NCBI RefSeq assembly: GCF_900215245.1
Contig: NZ_LT907842.1
Span: forward strand, 1,736,001-1,800,000
Source of the DNA: Pseudomonas fluorescens
GTDB lineage: Bacteria; Pseudomonadota; Gammaproteobacteria; Pseudomonadales; Pseudomonadaceae
DNA length: 64,000 nt
Direction: 5' to 3'
Below are positions 43,976-53,859 of this stretch, piece by piece. The notes under the pieces are model-generated. The model made no database searches, had not been told where the DNA came from, and saw nothing but the letters and a program-made list of their open reading frames with translations. Every line of letters starts with the position of its first letter. The first letter of the stretch is position 1. The translations under genes were made by a program, and so were the position numbers.

Positions 43976-46276
43976 CTATTTGCGCAACAGGCGCAGGCCA
44001 TTGAACACCACCAGCAGGCTCACGCCCATGTCGGCGAACACCGCCATCCACATGGTGGCCATGCCGAGGAAAGTGACCGCGAGGAAGATCGCCTTGATCA
44101 CCAACGCCAGGGCGATGTTCTGCTTGAGGATACGCGACGTTTGCCTGGAGAGCCGAATGAAAGCCGGGATCTTGCGCAAATCATCGTCCATCAGCGCCAC
44201 GTCGGCGGTCTCAATGGCGGTGTCGGTGCCGGCTGCGGCCATGGCAAAACCGATCTCGGCACGGGCCAGGGCCGGCGCGTCGTTGATGCCGTCGCCGACC
44301 ATGCCCACCCGGCGGCCTTGGCCGTAGAGGGTTTCGATGGCGTGCAGTTTGTCGGTGGGCAACAGGTCGCCCTGAGCCTGGTCGATACCGACCTGGGCCG
44401 CAATCGCCTGGGCGGTGTGGGTGTTGTCGCCGGTAAGCATCAAGGTCTTGATGCCCAGGTCGTGCAACTGCTGGATGGCTTCGCGGCTGCTGTCTTTAAC
44501 GGTGTCGGCCACCGCGAACAACGCCAGCGGGCCGGATTTATCGAGCAACAGCACCACCGACTTGCCTTGTTTTTCCAAGGCGAAGAGCTTTTCTTCCAGC
44601 GCAGGCGAGCACAGGCCCAAGTCTTCCACCAAGCGGTGGTTGCCCAGGTGGTAGGTTTCGCCGTTGATGTCGCCGCGTACACCGCGACCGGCCAAGGCCT
44701 CAAAGTTATCCACAGCGTGGCTCGGCAGGTTTTTATCCACAGCTGCGTTGGCAATCGCCAGCGACACCGGGTGGTCGGACCGCCCGGCCAGGCTGGCAGC
44801 CAGGGCCGGCGCGCTGTCCGCGACGTTGGGGAACAGCGGCAAATAGTCGGTTTGCACCGGTTTACCGTGGGTGATGGTGCCAGTCTTGTCGAGGGCCAGG
44901 TAATCGAGCTTGTAACCACCCTCCAGGTACACGCCGCCTTTGATCAGGATGCCTTTGCGCGCCGCCGCCGCCAGGCCGCTGACGATGGTCACCGGGGTGG
45001 AGATCACCAAGGCACAAGGGCAGGCAACCACCAGCAGGACCAACGCACGGTAGATCCAGTCGAACCACACGCCCGCCATGAACAGCGGTGGAATCACCGC
45101 CACGCCCAAGGCAAACAGGAACACGGCCGGGGTGTAGACCTTGGCGAAGCTGTCGACAAAGCGCTGGGTCGGTGCCCGCGCGCCTTGCGCTTGTTCTACG
45201 GCGTGAATGATGCGCGCCAGGGTGGAATTGTTGGCGGCTGCGGTGACCTTGTATTCCAGAGAGCCGGCTTGGTTGATGGTGCCGGCGAAGACTTTATCGC
45301 CCACGGTCTTTTCAATCGGCAGGCTTTCACCGGTGATCGGTGCCTGGTCGATGGTGGATTGGCCAGCGGTGACTTCGCCGTCCAGGCCAATGCGCTCGCC
45401 GGGTTTTACTCGTACGATGGCACCAAGATCGATGCTTTTGACTTCTTGTTCCAACCACGAGCCGTCAGCCTGTTGAACCGTGGCCTGTTCCGGGGTCATC
45501 TGCATCAAGCCGCTGATGGCATTGCGCGCACGGTCCAGGGACTTGGCTTCGATCAACTCAGCCACAGTAAACAGGAACATCACCATCGCGGCTTCGGGCC
45601 ACTGGCCGATCAGGATCGCGCCCGTCACGGCGATGCTCATCAGCGCGTTGATGTTCAGGTTGAGGTTTTTCAGGGCGATCCAGCCCTTTTTGTAGGTGGT
45701 GAGGCCGCCGCTGAGGATCGACACCAACGCCACCAGAGCAATCACCCAGGTCGGTGCGACACCGGTGAAATGCAGCACCTCGGCACCCAGCGCGCCGACG
45801 CCAGACACTGCAAGCGGCCACCCGTGTTTCTTGGCCGGCGGCGCAGCGGCCGGGGTGCCTTCTTCAATAGGATCGGCTTGCATACCGAGGGACTTGATGG
45901 CGTCGACGATCGGCGCCGTGCTCGGCAAGTCATGGGTGACGCCGAGCATGCGGTTGATCAGGTTGAATTCCAGCTGCTGCACACCCGCGAGCTTGCCCAG
46001 TTTGTTCTGGATCAGCGTCTGCTCGGTTGGGCAGTCCATGGCTTCGATGCGAAAGGTGCTCAGGCGCGAGCCGGCGGTCGGCGCTTCGCTCAGCGTGACC
46101 ACGGCAGGCGCGGCCTTGCTTGCACAGCAGGAGCCGGCATGGCTGGCGTGGTCGTGCTTTTTGACGGGCGTCAGTTTGGCGCCGTGATCGTGATCGTGAT
46201 CGTGGGCATGATCGTGCTTAAGATCATGATCATGCGGGTGACCATGCTTTTTGGGGGTGTGGATGGAGTCGCTCAT
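43976..46276 (-). CDS. cadA: Cd2+/Zn2+/Pb2+-translocating P-type ATPase
   Basis: A 766-residue P1B-ATPase exporting soft divalent metals. Residues 1-46 hold 14 His, mostly in HD/HG alternations, then Cys50-Cys51. An HMA domain follows with D-C-P-T-E (81-85) in place of CXXC. Catalytic motifs are the membrane CPC (VACPCALVISTP), DKTGTIT, the SDHPVSLAIA HP motif and MVGDGINDAPAL. I chose the ATG at 46276 because the longer frame would run across the metal-responsive promoter and cadR start. Divergent from cadR. Confidence 0.93.
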   Translation of the reverse strand: MSDSIHTPKKHGHPHDHDLKHDHAHDHDHDHGAKLTPVKKHDHASHAGSCCASKAAPAVVTLSEAPTAGSRLSTFRIEAMDCPTEQTLIQNKLGKLAGVQQLEFNLINRMLGVTHDLPSTAPIVDAIKSLGMQADPIEEGTPAAAPPAKKHGWPLAVSGVGALGAEVLHFTGVAPTWVIALVALVSILSGGLTTYKKGWIALKNLNLNINALMSIAVTGAILIGQWPEAAMVMFLFTVAELIEAKSLDRARNAISGLMQMTPEQATVQQADGSWLEQEVKSIDLGAIVRVKPGERIGLDGEVTAGQSTIDQAPITGESLPIEKTVGDKVFAGTINQAGSLEYKVTAAANNSTLARIIHAVEQAQGARAPTQRFVDSFAKVYTPAVFLFALGVAVIPPLFMAGVWFDWIYRALVLLVVACPCALVISTPVTIVSGLAAAARKGILIKGGVYLEGGYKLDYLALDKTGTITHGKPVQTDYLPLFPNVADSAPALAASLAGRSDHPVSLAIANAAVDKNLPSHAVDNFEALAGRGVRGDINGETYHLGNHRLVEDLGLCSPALEEKLFALEKQGKSVVLLLDKSGPLALFAVADTVKDSSREAIQQLHDLGIKTLMLTGDNTHTAQAIAAQVGIDQAQGDLLPTDKLHAIETLYGQGRRVGMVGDGINDAPALARAEIGFAMAAAGTDTAIETADVALMDDDLRKIPAFIRLSRQTSRILKQNIALALVIKAIFLAVTFLGMATMWMAVFADMGVSLLVVFNGLRLLRK

Positions 46277-46306
46277 TCTGTCGCGTCCGTAAAGGTGCCT
46301 GTTGCC

Positions 46307-46338
46307 AAGTAAAGACCCTGTAGCCACTATAGGGTCAA
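46307..46338 (-). promoter_or_regulatory. CadR-responsive cadA promoter
   Basis: On the - strand TTGACC (46333-46338) and TTTACT/TTACTT (46307-46313) are separated by an overlong 19-20 base spacer. That spacer holds most of the dyad ACCCTATAGTGGCTACAGGGT (46315-46335). The long spacer with a central dyad is the hallmark of MerR-family activation by DNA distortion. Confidence 0.85.
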
Positions 46339-46361
46339 GCACCCATTTGGAGATTGCTGCG

Positions 46362-46811
46362 ATGAAGATCGGCGAACTGGCCAAACTGACCGACTGTCAG
46401 GTGGAAACCATCCGGTATTACGAGAAAGAAGGCCTGCTGCCGCCTCCGGCACGCACCGACGCCAATTATCGTGTGTACACCCAGGCGCACACCGAACGGC
46501 TGATCTTTATCCGCAATTGCCGCAGCCTGGACATGACGCTCGAGGAAATCCGCAGCCTGCTGGGGCTACGCGACAGCCCCCAGGACCAGTGCGAAAGCGT
46601 GAATGCCTTGATTGACGAGCATATCCACCACGTAAAGGCACGGATCGACGGGCTGCTGGCGTTGCAGGTGCAATTGCTGGACCTGCGCCAACGCTGCGGC
46701 GGTGGGCCGGATCTGGATCAGTGCGGGATTTTGCAGCGGCTGGAAGTCAGCGGGAGTGTCGCGGCCAGCGAGGCAGAGCCTTCGCACGTGGGCAGAAGCC
46801 ACGGGCACTGA
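46362..46811 (+). CDS. cadR: Cd(II)/Pb(II)-responsive MerR regulator
   Basis: A 149-residue MerR protein: helix-turn-helix MKIGELAKLTDCQVETIRYYEKEGLLPPP, a dimer helix, and metal-site cysteines in the loop DSPQDQCESVNALIDEH and near the C terminus (RCGGGPDLDQCGIL), plus a His-containing tail (SHVGRSHGH) seen in Pseudomonas CadR. The ATG at 46362 starts the family domain. It regulates cadA from the divergent promoter. Confidence 0.92.
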   Translation: MKIGELAKLTDCQVETIRYYEKEGLLPPPARTDANYRVYTQAHTERLIFIRNCRSLDMTLEEIRSLLGLRDSPQDQCESVNALIDEHIHHVKARIDGLLALQVQLLDLRQRCGGGPDLDQCGILQRLEVSGSVAASEAEPSHVGRSHGH

Positions 46812-46830
46812 ATCAAGTCAACACGGACCC

Positions 46831-46924
46831 AATGTGGGAGCGGGCTTGCTCGCGAATGCGATAGATCAGTCGATATTTCCAGCGACTGACCCACCACTTT
46901 CGCGAGCAAGCCCGCTCCCACAGT
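46831..46924. repeat. REPIN between cadR and thyA
   Basis: Canonical arms ATGTGGGAGCGGGCTTGCTC and the complement ending CCCACAG fill the gap between these converging genes. Confidence 0.88.
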
Positions 46925-46926
46925 GA

Positions 46927-47760
46927 TCAGATAGCCACGTCAGCCTTGATGCTCGGGTCGGCGTCGTAGCCAACGATTTCAAAGTCTTCAAACTTGTAAT
47001 CGTAGATCGACGCAGGTTTACGCTTGATCACCAGTTCCGGCAGCTTTTTCGGCGTACGCGCCAGCTGGGTGCGGATCTGTTCCATGTGGTTGCTGTAAGC
47101 ATGGGTGTCGCCGGTGGTGACGATGATCTCGTGAGGGATCAGGTCGCATTGCTGAGCCAGCATGTGAGTCAGCAAGGCCAACGCGGCGGTGTTGTACGGC
47201 AGGCCGAGGAAGACGTCGGAGCTGCGGATATACAACTGCATCGACAGATGCCCGTCATGCACGAACGCCTGGTACAACAGATGGCACGGCGGCAAGGCTT
47301 GCTTGCCGTTGCGCGCGTTCTCCTGCGGGCTCTTGGTTTCGTCCGGCAGGTACTCGACGTTCCAGCCATGAAACAGGATGCGGCGGCTGTTGGGGTTGGT
47401 TTTGAGGGTGTGGACCATGTAGTCGATCTGGTTGATCTTGCCGCCGTCCTTGGTCGGCCAGGCGGTCCATTGCTCGCCGTACACCGGGCCCAGGTCGCCG
47501 TCTTCGGTGGCCCACTCGTCCCAGATTTTCACGCCATTTTCGTTGAGCCACTTGATGTTGGTGTTGCCGCTCAACATCCAGATCAACTCGTTGGCGATAC
47601 TTTTGAAATGAAGCTTCTTGGTGGTCAGCAGCGGGAAGCCGTCGGCCAAGTTATGCCGATACTGACGGGCAAATACGGCTTTGGTGCCGGTGCCGGTGCG
47701 ATCGCCCTTGGTCAATCCATTGGTCACGACGTCGTTCAGTAGTTCGAGATATTGCTTCAT
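46927..47760 (-). CDS. thyA: Thymidylate synthase
   Basis: A 277-residue enzyme methylating dUMP with methylene-tetrahydrofolate. The catalytic Cys159 lies in [10 protein letters not shown]; the GDRTGTGT phosphate loop, [17 protein letters not shown] region and C-terminal ending [12 protein letters not shown] (closing over the active site) are intact. It is 65 bases downstream of lgt on the same strand, a conserved lgt-thyA pair, and folA lies 13 kb away. Confidence 0.97.
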   Translation of the reverse strand: MKQYLELLNDVVTNGLTKGDRTGTGTKAVFARQYRHNLADGFPLLTTKKLHFKSIANELIWMLSGNTNIKWLNENGVKIWDEWATEDGDLGPVYGEQWTAWPTKDGGKINQIDYMVHTLKTNPNSRRILFHGWNVEYLPDETKSPQENARNGKQALPPCHLLYQAFVHDGHLSMQLYIRSSDVFLGLPYNTAALALLTHMLAQQCDLIPHEIIVTTGDTHAYSNHMEQIRTQLARTPKKLPELVIKRKPASIYDYKFEDFEIVGYDADPSIKADVAI

Positions 47761-47825
47761 GTTATTACCCGTATCGTTGAAGCCGAGGAGGCTGATCCTT
47801 CACGGAAGAGCCTCGGCATTCGAAT

Positions 47826-48638
47826 TTAAAGCGCGGTGTTCTTGATGCCTTGCGGACGGTTGTACGCCCACCACAGCAGGCCCAGGCCAGCCAGGATCAT
47901 CGGCATGCTGAGGATCTGGCCCATGGTCAGCCAGCCCCACGCCAGGTAGCCCAGTTGGGCATCCGGCACGCGCACGAATTCGACGATGAAACGGAAGATC
48001 CCGTAGAACAAGGCGAACATCCCCGACACAGCCATGGTTGGACGTGGCTTGCGCGAGAAGATGTACAGAATGAGGAACAGTGCCACACCTTCCAGGGCGA
48101 ACTGGTAGAGCTGCGACGGGTGGCGCGGCAATTGCGCCGGGTCGCTGAACGGCGGGAACACCATAGCCCACGGCACGTCGGTCGGCTTGCCCCACAACTC
48201 GGCGTTGATGAAGTTACCGATACGCCCGGCGCCCAGGCCGATCGGCACGAACGGCGCGACGAAGTCCATCAGCTGGAAGAATGACTTGCCGTTGCGTCGA
48301 CCGAACCACCAGGCAGCGATCATTACGCCGACAAAGCCGCCGTGGAACGCCATGCCGCCCTTCCACACTTCGAAAATCAGCGTCGGGTTGGCGATATAGG
48401 CCGGCAGATCGTAGAACAGCACATACCCGAGGCGTCCGCCGACAATCACCCCCATCGACATCCAGAACACCATGTCGGAGAGTTTCTCTTTGGTCCAGGT
48501 GGGGTCGAAACGGTTCAGGCGCCGGGAAGCCAGCAGCCAGGCACCGCCGATGCCGATCAGGTACATCAACCCGTACCAGTGGATTTTCAGCGGACCGATG
48601 GCCAAGGCCACCGGGTCGATCTGCGGGTAAGGCAGCAT
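47826..48638 (-). CDS. lgt: Prolipoprotein diacylglyceryl transferase
   Basis: A 270-residue inner-membrane enzyme with about seven membrane helices that transfers diacylglycerol to the lipobox Cys of prolipoproteins. The family signature [27 protein letters not shown] and the catalytic-region MAFHGG are present. Confidence 0.97.
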   Translation of the reverse strand: MLPYPQIDPVALAIGPLKIHWYGLMYLIGIGGAWLLASRRLNRFDPTWTKEKLSDMVFWMSMGVIVGGRLGYVLFYDLPAYIANPTLIFEVWKGGMAFHGGFVGVMIAAWWFGRRNGKSFFQLMDFVAPFVPIGLGAGRIGNFINAELWGKPTDVPWAMVFPPFSDPAQLPRHPSQLYQFALEGVALFLILYIFSRKPRPTMAVSGMFALFYGIFRFIVEFVRVPDAQLGYLAWGWLTMGQILSMPMILAGLGLLWWAYNRPQGIKNTAL

Positions 48639-48850
48639 TGCGACTCCTCGTTAAATCATTAGTCATGGCGCACCGGACCATGCCGGTGTGCGATTAAGCC
48701 TGCGTTACAGCCGCAATTTCAAATTAAGAAGTTCGCACATACTGAACAGCCTGGCATGTTAACGGATGGAAGGCGTGCGACCCAACTTCGATACGATGGA
48801 ACGCCCGCCGTTGTGTGGGTAGAGTGGGCAAAACACACAGGGAATGCCTT

Positions 48851-49597
48851 ATGTGCCTGATCGTTTTCGCCTGGCGGCCGGGCCACGCCCAGCCGCTGAT
48901 CGTCGCGGCCAACCGTGACGAGTTCTACGCCCGGCCCAGTCTGCCGCTGGGCCAATGGCCCGATGCGCCTGACATCTATGCCGGTCGCGACCAGGAAGCG
49001 GGTGGCACCTGGCTTGGGGTCAACGCCGACGGGCGTTTTGCCGCCCTGACCAATATCCGCGATCCGCACCAGCCCCCGGCGCGTAAATCGCGCGGCGAAC
49101 TGGTGGCCCGCTTTTTAAGCGGTTCGCTGCCAATAGATCAGTATTTGGCCGACGTTAACGGCCGTTCGATTGAATATGCCGGTTTTAATCTATTGGTGGG
49201 TACACGGGACGAGTTGTGGCATTACAACGCCAATGAGACCGAAGCGACGCAGTTGAAGGCTGGGGTTTATGGCTTATCCAATGCCGGGCTGGATACGCCA
49301 TGGCCGAAGTTGATCAAGGCCAGGGCGGCGCTGAGTGAGTTACTGGACAACCCCGAGCCGCAAGCCTTGCTGGGGATTCTGAGTGACCCGCAGACCGCGC
49401 CATTTGCTGACTTGCCGGATACCGGCGTGGGGTTGGCGACGGAGAGTCTGTTGTCGAGCGTGTTTATCGCCAGCCCCAGTTATGGAACACGGGCGAGTAC
49501 GGCGTTGATTGTGAATGCCGATGGCACACGGCGGATGCTGGAACGCAGTTTCGGGCCGCACGGTGGCCGGTTGGGCGAGGTGGAACTCAATATGTGA
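48851..49597 (+). CDS. NRDE/TANGO2 family protein
   Basis: A 248-residue protein starting MCLIVFAWRP with the namesake N-R-D-E motif (AANRDEFYARP, about 22-32) and GGTWLGVNADGRFAALTNIRDP. The free N-terminal Cys2 suggests an Ntn-hydrolase-like fold. TANGO2 relatives are linked to heme or lipid handling in eukaryotes; the bacterial role is unsettled. ATG at 48851 chosen to expose the conserved MCL start. Confidence 0.88.
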   Translation: MCLIVFAWRPGHAQPLIVAANRDEFYARPSLPLGQWPDAPDIYAGRDQEAGGTWLGVNADGRFAALTNIRDPHQPPARKSRGELVARFLSGSLPIDQYLADVNGRSIEYAGFNLLVGTRDELWHYNANETEATQLKAGVYGLSNAGLDTPWPKLIKARAALSELLDNPEPQALLGILSDPQTAPFADLPDTGVGLATESLLSSVFIASPSYGTRASTALIVNADGTRRMLERSFGPHGGRLGEVELNM

Positions 49598-49610
49598 GGG
49601 TGCCTGGGCC

Positions 49611-49684
49611 GACGCCATCGCAGACAGGCCAGCTCCCACAGTTGGATGCATTCTTCTGTGGGAGACGGGCTTGCCGGCGACGGC
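49611..49684. repeat. Inverted REP-like pair between the NRDE gene and ptsP
   Basis: ATCGCAGACAGGCCAGCTCCC and GTGGGAGACGGGCTTGCCGG are diverged arms around a short spacer at the convergent ends. Confidence 0.65.
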
Positions 49685-49695
49685 CGCACCTCGGC

Positions 49696-51975
49696 TTAGA
49701 GGGTTTTTGCCGAGGCCGGGTTGATCATCCGCGTCAGCCCCAAATTCTTCAGCGCCAGCTGAAGCGAGCTGTGGATAACTTGCGGGTTGTCGATGGTCAT
49801 CAACTCGGCCAGCAACTCCTTGGCCATGCTCAGGTTTACCTGGCGCAGCAACCACTTCACCTTCGGCAAGTTGGTGGCGTTCATCGACAGGCTGTCAAAG
49901 CCCATCGCCATCAGCAGCACCGCTGCCGCCGGGTCACCGGCCATTTCACCGCAAATGCTCACCGGCTTGCCTTCGGCATGGGCGTCACGCACCACGTGCT
50001 GCAGGGCTTGCAGGACCGCCGGGTGCAGGTAGTCGTAGAGGTCGGCCACCCTTGGGTTGTTGCGGTCCACGGCCAGCAGGTACTGGGTCAGGTCGTTGGA
50101 ACCGACCGACAGGAAGTCCACTTGCCGCGCCAGCTCTTTAGCCTGGTACACCGCCGCCGGGATTTCGATCATCACGCCAATCGGCGGCATCGGTACGTCG
50201 GCGCCTTCGTCACGGACTTCGCCCCAGGCTCGGTGGATCAGGTGCAGTGCTTCTTCCAGCTCATGGGTGCCGGAGATCATCGGCAACAGAATGCGCAGGT
50301 TGTTCAGGCCTTCGCTGGCCTTGAGCATGGCGCGAGTCTGGACGAGGAAAATTTCAGGGTGGTCGAGGGTGACACGAATACCGCGCCAGCCAAGGAAGGG
50401 GTTGTCTTCCTTGATCGGGAAATACGACAGTGACTTATCGCCGCCGATGTCCAGGCTGCGCATGGTCACCGGTAACGGGTGGAAGGCGGACAGTTGCTCG
50501 CGATAGATCGCGAGCTGCTCCTTCTCACTCGGGAAACGCTGGTTGATCATGAACGGCACTTCGGTGCGGTACAGCCCCACCCCTTCGGCGCCGCGTTGTT
50601 GCGCACGGGCGACATCGGCGAGCAGGCCGGTATTGACCAGCAGCGGCACACGGTGACCATCGAGGGTTACGCAAGGCAGTTCGCGTAACGAATCGAGGCC
50701 CAGCGCCAGTTGTTTCTCTTCTTCCACCACCTCGGCGTACTGCTTGCGCATCAGCTCGCTGGGGTTGGTGAAGACTTCGCCACGATGGCCATCGACGATC
50801 ATGTCGATGCCGTCGACCTTGGAGTACGGCAGGTCCACCAGGCCCATCACCGTCGGGATGCCCATGGCCCGCGCCAGGATCGCAACGTGGGAGTTACCCG
50901 AACCCAACACCGAGACCAGGCCCACCAGTTTGCCTTCTGGCACTTCGCCGAGCATCGTGGCGGTCAGTTCTTCACTGATCAAGATGGTGTTGTCGGGGTA
51001 CACCAGGTTGGTGGTGCGGTCTTCCTGCAGGTAGGCGAGCAGACGGCGACCGAGGTCGCGCACATCCGAGGCACGCTCGCGCAGGTAGGCGTCGTCCATC
51101 AATTCGAAACGGTTGACGTGATCGGTGACCACCTGGCGCAACGCGCCCTGGGCCCACTGGCCGGTCTTGATGACGGTTTTGACTTCGTTACCCAGCGACG
51201 CGTCGTCGAGCATCATCTGGTACACGTCGAACAGCGCGCGCTCTTCGGGGCGCAGTTGCGTGGCCAGTTTGGTCGACAGGTTGCGCATGTCGGCGCGCAC
51301 GCCTTCCAGGGCGGTCTTGAACAGTTTGATTTCAGCGTCAATGTCATTGACGGTCTTGTCCGGCACCACATCGAGGTCGGCCGGTGGCAACATGACCACC
51401 GCCGTGCCGACGGCAGCGCCCGGCGAACCCGGTACGCCGACGAACTTGGCTTCCTGGATGCCCTTGCCCTGGCGACCCAGGCCGCGAATCGAGCCAGTGG
51501 CTTCGGCATGGGCGATAACCCCGGCCAACTGCGCGCTCATGGTCACGAGGAAGGCTTCTTCACCTTCGTCGAACTGGCGGCGCTCTTTTTGCTGAATGAC
51601 CAACACGCCGACCACGCGGCGGTGGTGAATGATCGGTGCGCCGAGGAACGAGGCGTAGCGCTCTTCACCGGTTTCGGCAAAGTAGCGATAACGCGGGTGA
51701 TCGGCCGCGTTTTCGAGGTTGAGGGGTTCTTCACGCGTCCCCACCAGGCCCACCAGACCTTCATTGGGCGCCATGCTGACTTTGCCGATGGAGCGCTTGT
51801 TCAAGCCCTCCGTGGCCATCAGCACAAAACGGTTGGTCTCGGGGTCCAGCAGGTAAACCGAGCAGACCTGGCTGCCCATGGCTTCCTTGACGCGCAACAC
51901 AATAATCCCCAACGCCGCCTTGAGATCCTTGGCGGAGTTAACTTCCTGGACGATCTTGCGCAGCGTATTGAGCAT
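49696..51975 (-). CDS. ptsP: PEP-protein phosphotransferase PtsP (enzyme I-Ntr)
   Basis: A 759-residue enzyme of the nitrogen PTS. Residues about 1-160 form a GAF domain that senses glutamine/2-oxoglutarate status in relatives; the rest is enzyme I with the phospho-His363 in LGSGNSHVAILARAMG and PEP-binding FRTEVPFMINQRFPSE/EIPAAVYQAKELA/GSNDLTQYLLAVDR-type segments. It phosphorylates NPr. The start ATG at 51975 was chosen at the GAF domain beginning. It is 22 bases after rppH, the conserved rppH-ptsP operon. Confidence 0.97.
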   Translation of the reverse strand: MLNTLRKIVQEVNSAKDLKAALGIIVLRVKEAMGSQVCSVYLLDPETNRFVLMATEGLNKRSIGKVSMAPNEGLVGLVGTREEPLNLENAADHPRYRYFAETGEERYASFLGAPIIHHRRVVGVLVIQQKERRQFDEGEEAFLVTMSAQLAGVIAHAEATGSIRGLGRQGKGIQEAKFVGVPGSPGAAVGTAVVMLPPADLDVVPDKTVNDIDAEIKLFKTALEGVRADMRNLSTKLATQLRPEERALFDVYQMMLDDASLGNEVKTVIKTGQWAQGALRQVVTDHVNRFELMDDAYLRERASDVRDLGRRLLAYLQEDRTTNLVYPDNTILISEELTATMLGEVPEGKLVGLVSVLGSGNSHVAILARAMGIPTVMGLVDLPYSKVDGIDMIVDGHRGEVFTNPSELMRKQYAEVVEEEKQLALGLDSLRELPCVTLDGHRVPLLVNTGLLADVARAQQRGAEGVGLYRTEVPFMINQRFPSEKEQLAIYREQLSAFHPLPVTMRSLDIGGDKSLSYFPIKEDNPFLGWRGIRVTLDHPEIFLVQTRAMLKASEGLNNLRILLPMISGTHELEEALHLIHRAWGEVRDEGADVPMPPIGVMIEIPAAVYQAKELARQVDFLSVGSNDLTQYLLAVDRNNPRVADLYDYLHPAVLQALQHVVRDAHAEGKPVSICGEMAGDPAAAVLLMAMGFDSLSMNATNLPKVKWLLRQVNLSMAKELLAELMTIDNPQVIHSSLQLALKNLGLTRMINPASAKTL

Positions 51976-51997
51976 GGCTCGGGGTCGAACTCCGTCG

Positions 51998-52477
51998 TCA
52001 GTCGCGCGATAAAAGGCGCGGGGCAAGCTCTTTGAGAGCGCGACGATAAACCTCGCGCTTGAATGTCACCACCTGGCCCAACGGGTACCAATAGCTGACC
52101 CAGCGCCAGCCATCGAACTCCGGTTTACCGGTCAAATCCATCCGCACCCGCTGCTCGTTGGAGATCAGGCGCAGGAGAAACCATTTCTGCTTCTGGCCGA
52201 TGCACAGCGGTTGGCTGTGCGTACGCACCAGGCGTTGCGGCAAACGATAGCGCAACCAGCCGCGAGTACAGGCCAGAATTTGCACATCTTCGCGCTCAAG
52301 GCCGACTTCTTCATTCAACTCACGGTACAAGGCGTCTTCAGGGGTTTCGTCGGGGTTGATTCCGCCTTGAGGAAACTGCCAGGCATCTTGGTTGATTCGG
52401 CGAGCCCATAGCACCTGTCCGGCATCATTCGTAAGAATAATCCCGACATTAGGACGGAAACCATCGGGGTCGATCAC
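51998..52477 (-). CDS. rppH: RNA 5'-pyrophosphohydrolase
   Basis: A 159-residue Nudix hydrolase that removes pyrophosphate from mRNA 5' ends and triggers decay. The Nudix box is G-(5)-E-(7)-REL-EE-G within [21 protein letters not shown] chose the GTG at 52477 (reading [10 protein letters not shown]), the conserved start of the family; the upstream frame is unrelated. Confidence 0.95.
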   Translation of the reverse strand: MIDPDGFRPNVGIILTNDAGQVLWARRINQDAWQFPQGGINPDETPEDALYRELNEEVGLEREDVQILACTRGWLRYRLPQRLVRTHSQPLCIGQKQKWFLLRLISNEQRVRMDLTGKPEFDGWRWVSYWYPLGQVVTFKREVYRRALKELAPRLLSRD

Positions 52478-52554
52478 GGCAACAACCTCGCAAACGCATG
52501 TCGCCGCATTGTTCCACAAAGGTTGTTCCAGCGGCAACGAGGCTTCTTACCTTA

Positions 52555-52583
52555 TGTGCACTCTTGTGAAAAGACCGTATTCT
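52555..52583 (+). promoter_or_regulatory. Candidate promoter of the HAD hydrolase gene
   Basis: TGTGCA (52555-52560) and TATTCT (52578-52583) are 17 bases apart, about 38 bases before the start codon. Confidence 0.4.
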
Positions 52584-52620
52584 GGACGCCTTTTTACAGA
52601 CTTTTCAGCGAGTAACTGCA

Positions 52621-53277
52621 ATGCGCCTGGCTTTATTCGACTTGGACAACACGCTTCTGGGCGGTGACAGCGATCACGCCTGGGGCGATTACCTCTGCGA
52701 ACGCGGAATTCTCGATGCGGTGGCCTACAAGGCGCGCAACGATGAGTTTTACCAGGATTACCTGGCCGGCAAGCTGGATAACGCCGCTTACCTTAATTTC
52801 TGCCTGGAAATCCTCGGCCGCACCGAGATGGCCCAGTTGGACGAATGGCACAACGACTACATGCGTGACTGCATCGAGCCGATCATGCTGCCGCAGGCCA
52901 TGGAACTGCTGGCCAAGCACCGTGCCGCCGGCGACAAGCTGGTGATCATCACCGCGACCAACCGCTTCGTCACCGCACCGATTGCCGCGCGCCTGGGGGT
53001 TGAAACCCTGATCGCCACCGAGTGCGAGATGGAAAATGGCCGCTACACCGGGCGCAGCACCGATGTGCCGTGCTTCCGCGAAGGCAAGGTCACGCGTTTG
53101 AATCGCTGGCTCGAAGAAACCGGGCACAGCCTGGAAGACAGCTACTTCTACAGCGATTCGATGAATGACTTGCCGCTGTTGGAGCAGGTGACGCATGCGG
53201 TAGCCGTGGACCCGGACCCGAATCTGCGGGCTGAAGCCCAGAAGCGTGGCTGGCCGGTGATTAGTCTGCGCGGCTGA
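52621..53277 (+). CDS. HAD-IB family hydrolase (SerB-like)
   Basis: A 218-residue haloacid dehalogenase-superfamily phosphatase. Motif I is [12 protein letters not shown], motif II is IITATNRFV, and motif III is [37 protein letters not shown]. It belongs to the HAD-IB group with phosphoserine phosphatases; substrate unknown. Conserved opposite rppH in Pseudomonas. Confidence 0.88.
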   Translation: MRLALFDLDNTLLGGDSDHAWGDYLCERGILDAVAYKARNDEFYQDYLAGKLDNAAYLNFCLEILGRTEMAQLDEWHNDYMRDCIEPIMLPQAMELLAKHRAAGDKLVIITATNRFVTAPIAARLGVETLIATECEMENGRYTGRSTDVPCFREGKVTRLNRWLEETGHSLEDSYFYSDSMNDLPLLEQVTHAVAVDPDPNLRAEAQKRGWPVISLRG

Positions 53278-53280
53278 TAA

Positions 53281-53373
53281 CGCCTTCGCGAGCACGCCCG
53301 CGCGCACATTTTGACCGCGCTCCCTCTGAAGGAACCGGCTCGAATGTGGGAGCGGGCTTGCTCGCGAATGAAG
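53281..53373. repeat. Inverted REP pair with diverged composite spacer
   Basis: CGCCTTCGCGAGCACGCCCG and ATGTGGGAGCGGGCTTGCTC flank TTTTGACCGCGCTCCCTCTG + AAGGAACCGGCTCGA, a diverged copy of the 33787/43010 spacer. Between converging genes. Confidence 0.78.
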
Positions 53374-53391
53374 TCGACTGGGCCCCAAGCC

Positions 53392-53859
53392 TTACATCGG
53401 CTTCGCCACCATCAAATAGAAAATCGCCACAAACGCCAGAAACGCCGGCCAGCCCAGACCAAACCACCAGCGCATATAGGTTGTCGCCTTGATCGGCATC
53501 GCCGTGCCCTCGCGCAACGCCTGCTCGGCCATCGTGTGCACACGAATCTGTAACCACACCACCGGTAGCCAACAGATCCCGGCCAGGCAATACAGGCCGA
53601 TGGTCCATTGCAGCCAGCTTTGCTGCATCGACCAACCCGCCAAGTGCATCAAGCCGACTCCGCTCAAGGGCTGGAACACCGCCGTGGTCGCGGTAAACGC
53701 CCAGTCGGCGAACACCAGGTGTTTGAAGGTCACGGCGATCACTTCAACCTTGCCGCTGCGCCAGGCGCGCAAGGCGTAGTAAGCCGAGCCCGCACCCAAC
53801 CCGAACAGAATGGTCGACGACAGGATATGCAGGGTTTTCAGCAGCAGGTAAGCGCTCAT
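53392..53859 (-). CDS. DUF2269 family membrane protein (a)
   Basis: A 155-residue protein with four hydrophobic segments and the conserved N-terminal LLLKTLHILSSTILFGLGAGSAYYALRAWR. It overlaps the epimerase gene by four bases. A paralogue lies at the other end of the same three-gene cluster (55116-55529). Function unknown. Confidence 0.8.
   Translation of the reverse strand: MSAYLLLKTLHILSSTILFGLGAGSAYYALRAWRSGKVEVIAVTFKHLVFADWAFTATTAVFQPLSGVGLMHLAGWSMQQSWLQWTIGLYCLAGICWLPVVWLQIRVHTMAEQALREGTAMPIKATTYMRWWFGLGWPAFLAFVAIFYLMVAKPM

Noticed and set aside
43847..46312. 821-codon open frame on + antisense to cadA
   Set aside because: Longer than the sense gene, but its product is a His/Arg/Gly/Gln-rich composition without any recognisable motif; the sense frame has every P-type ATPase motif. 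High-GC third-position bias produces such shadow frames.
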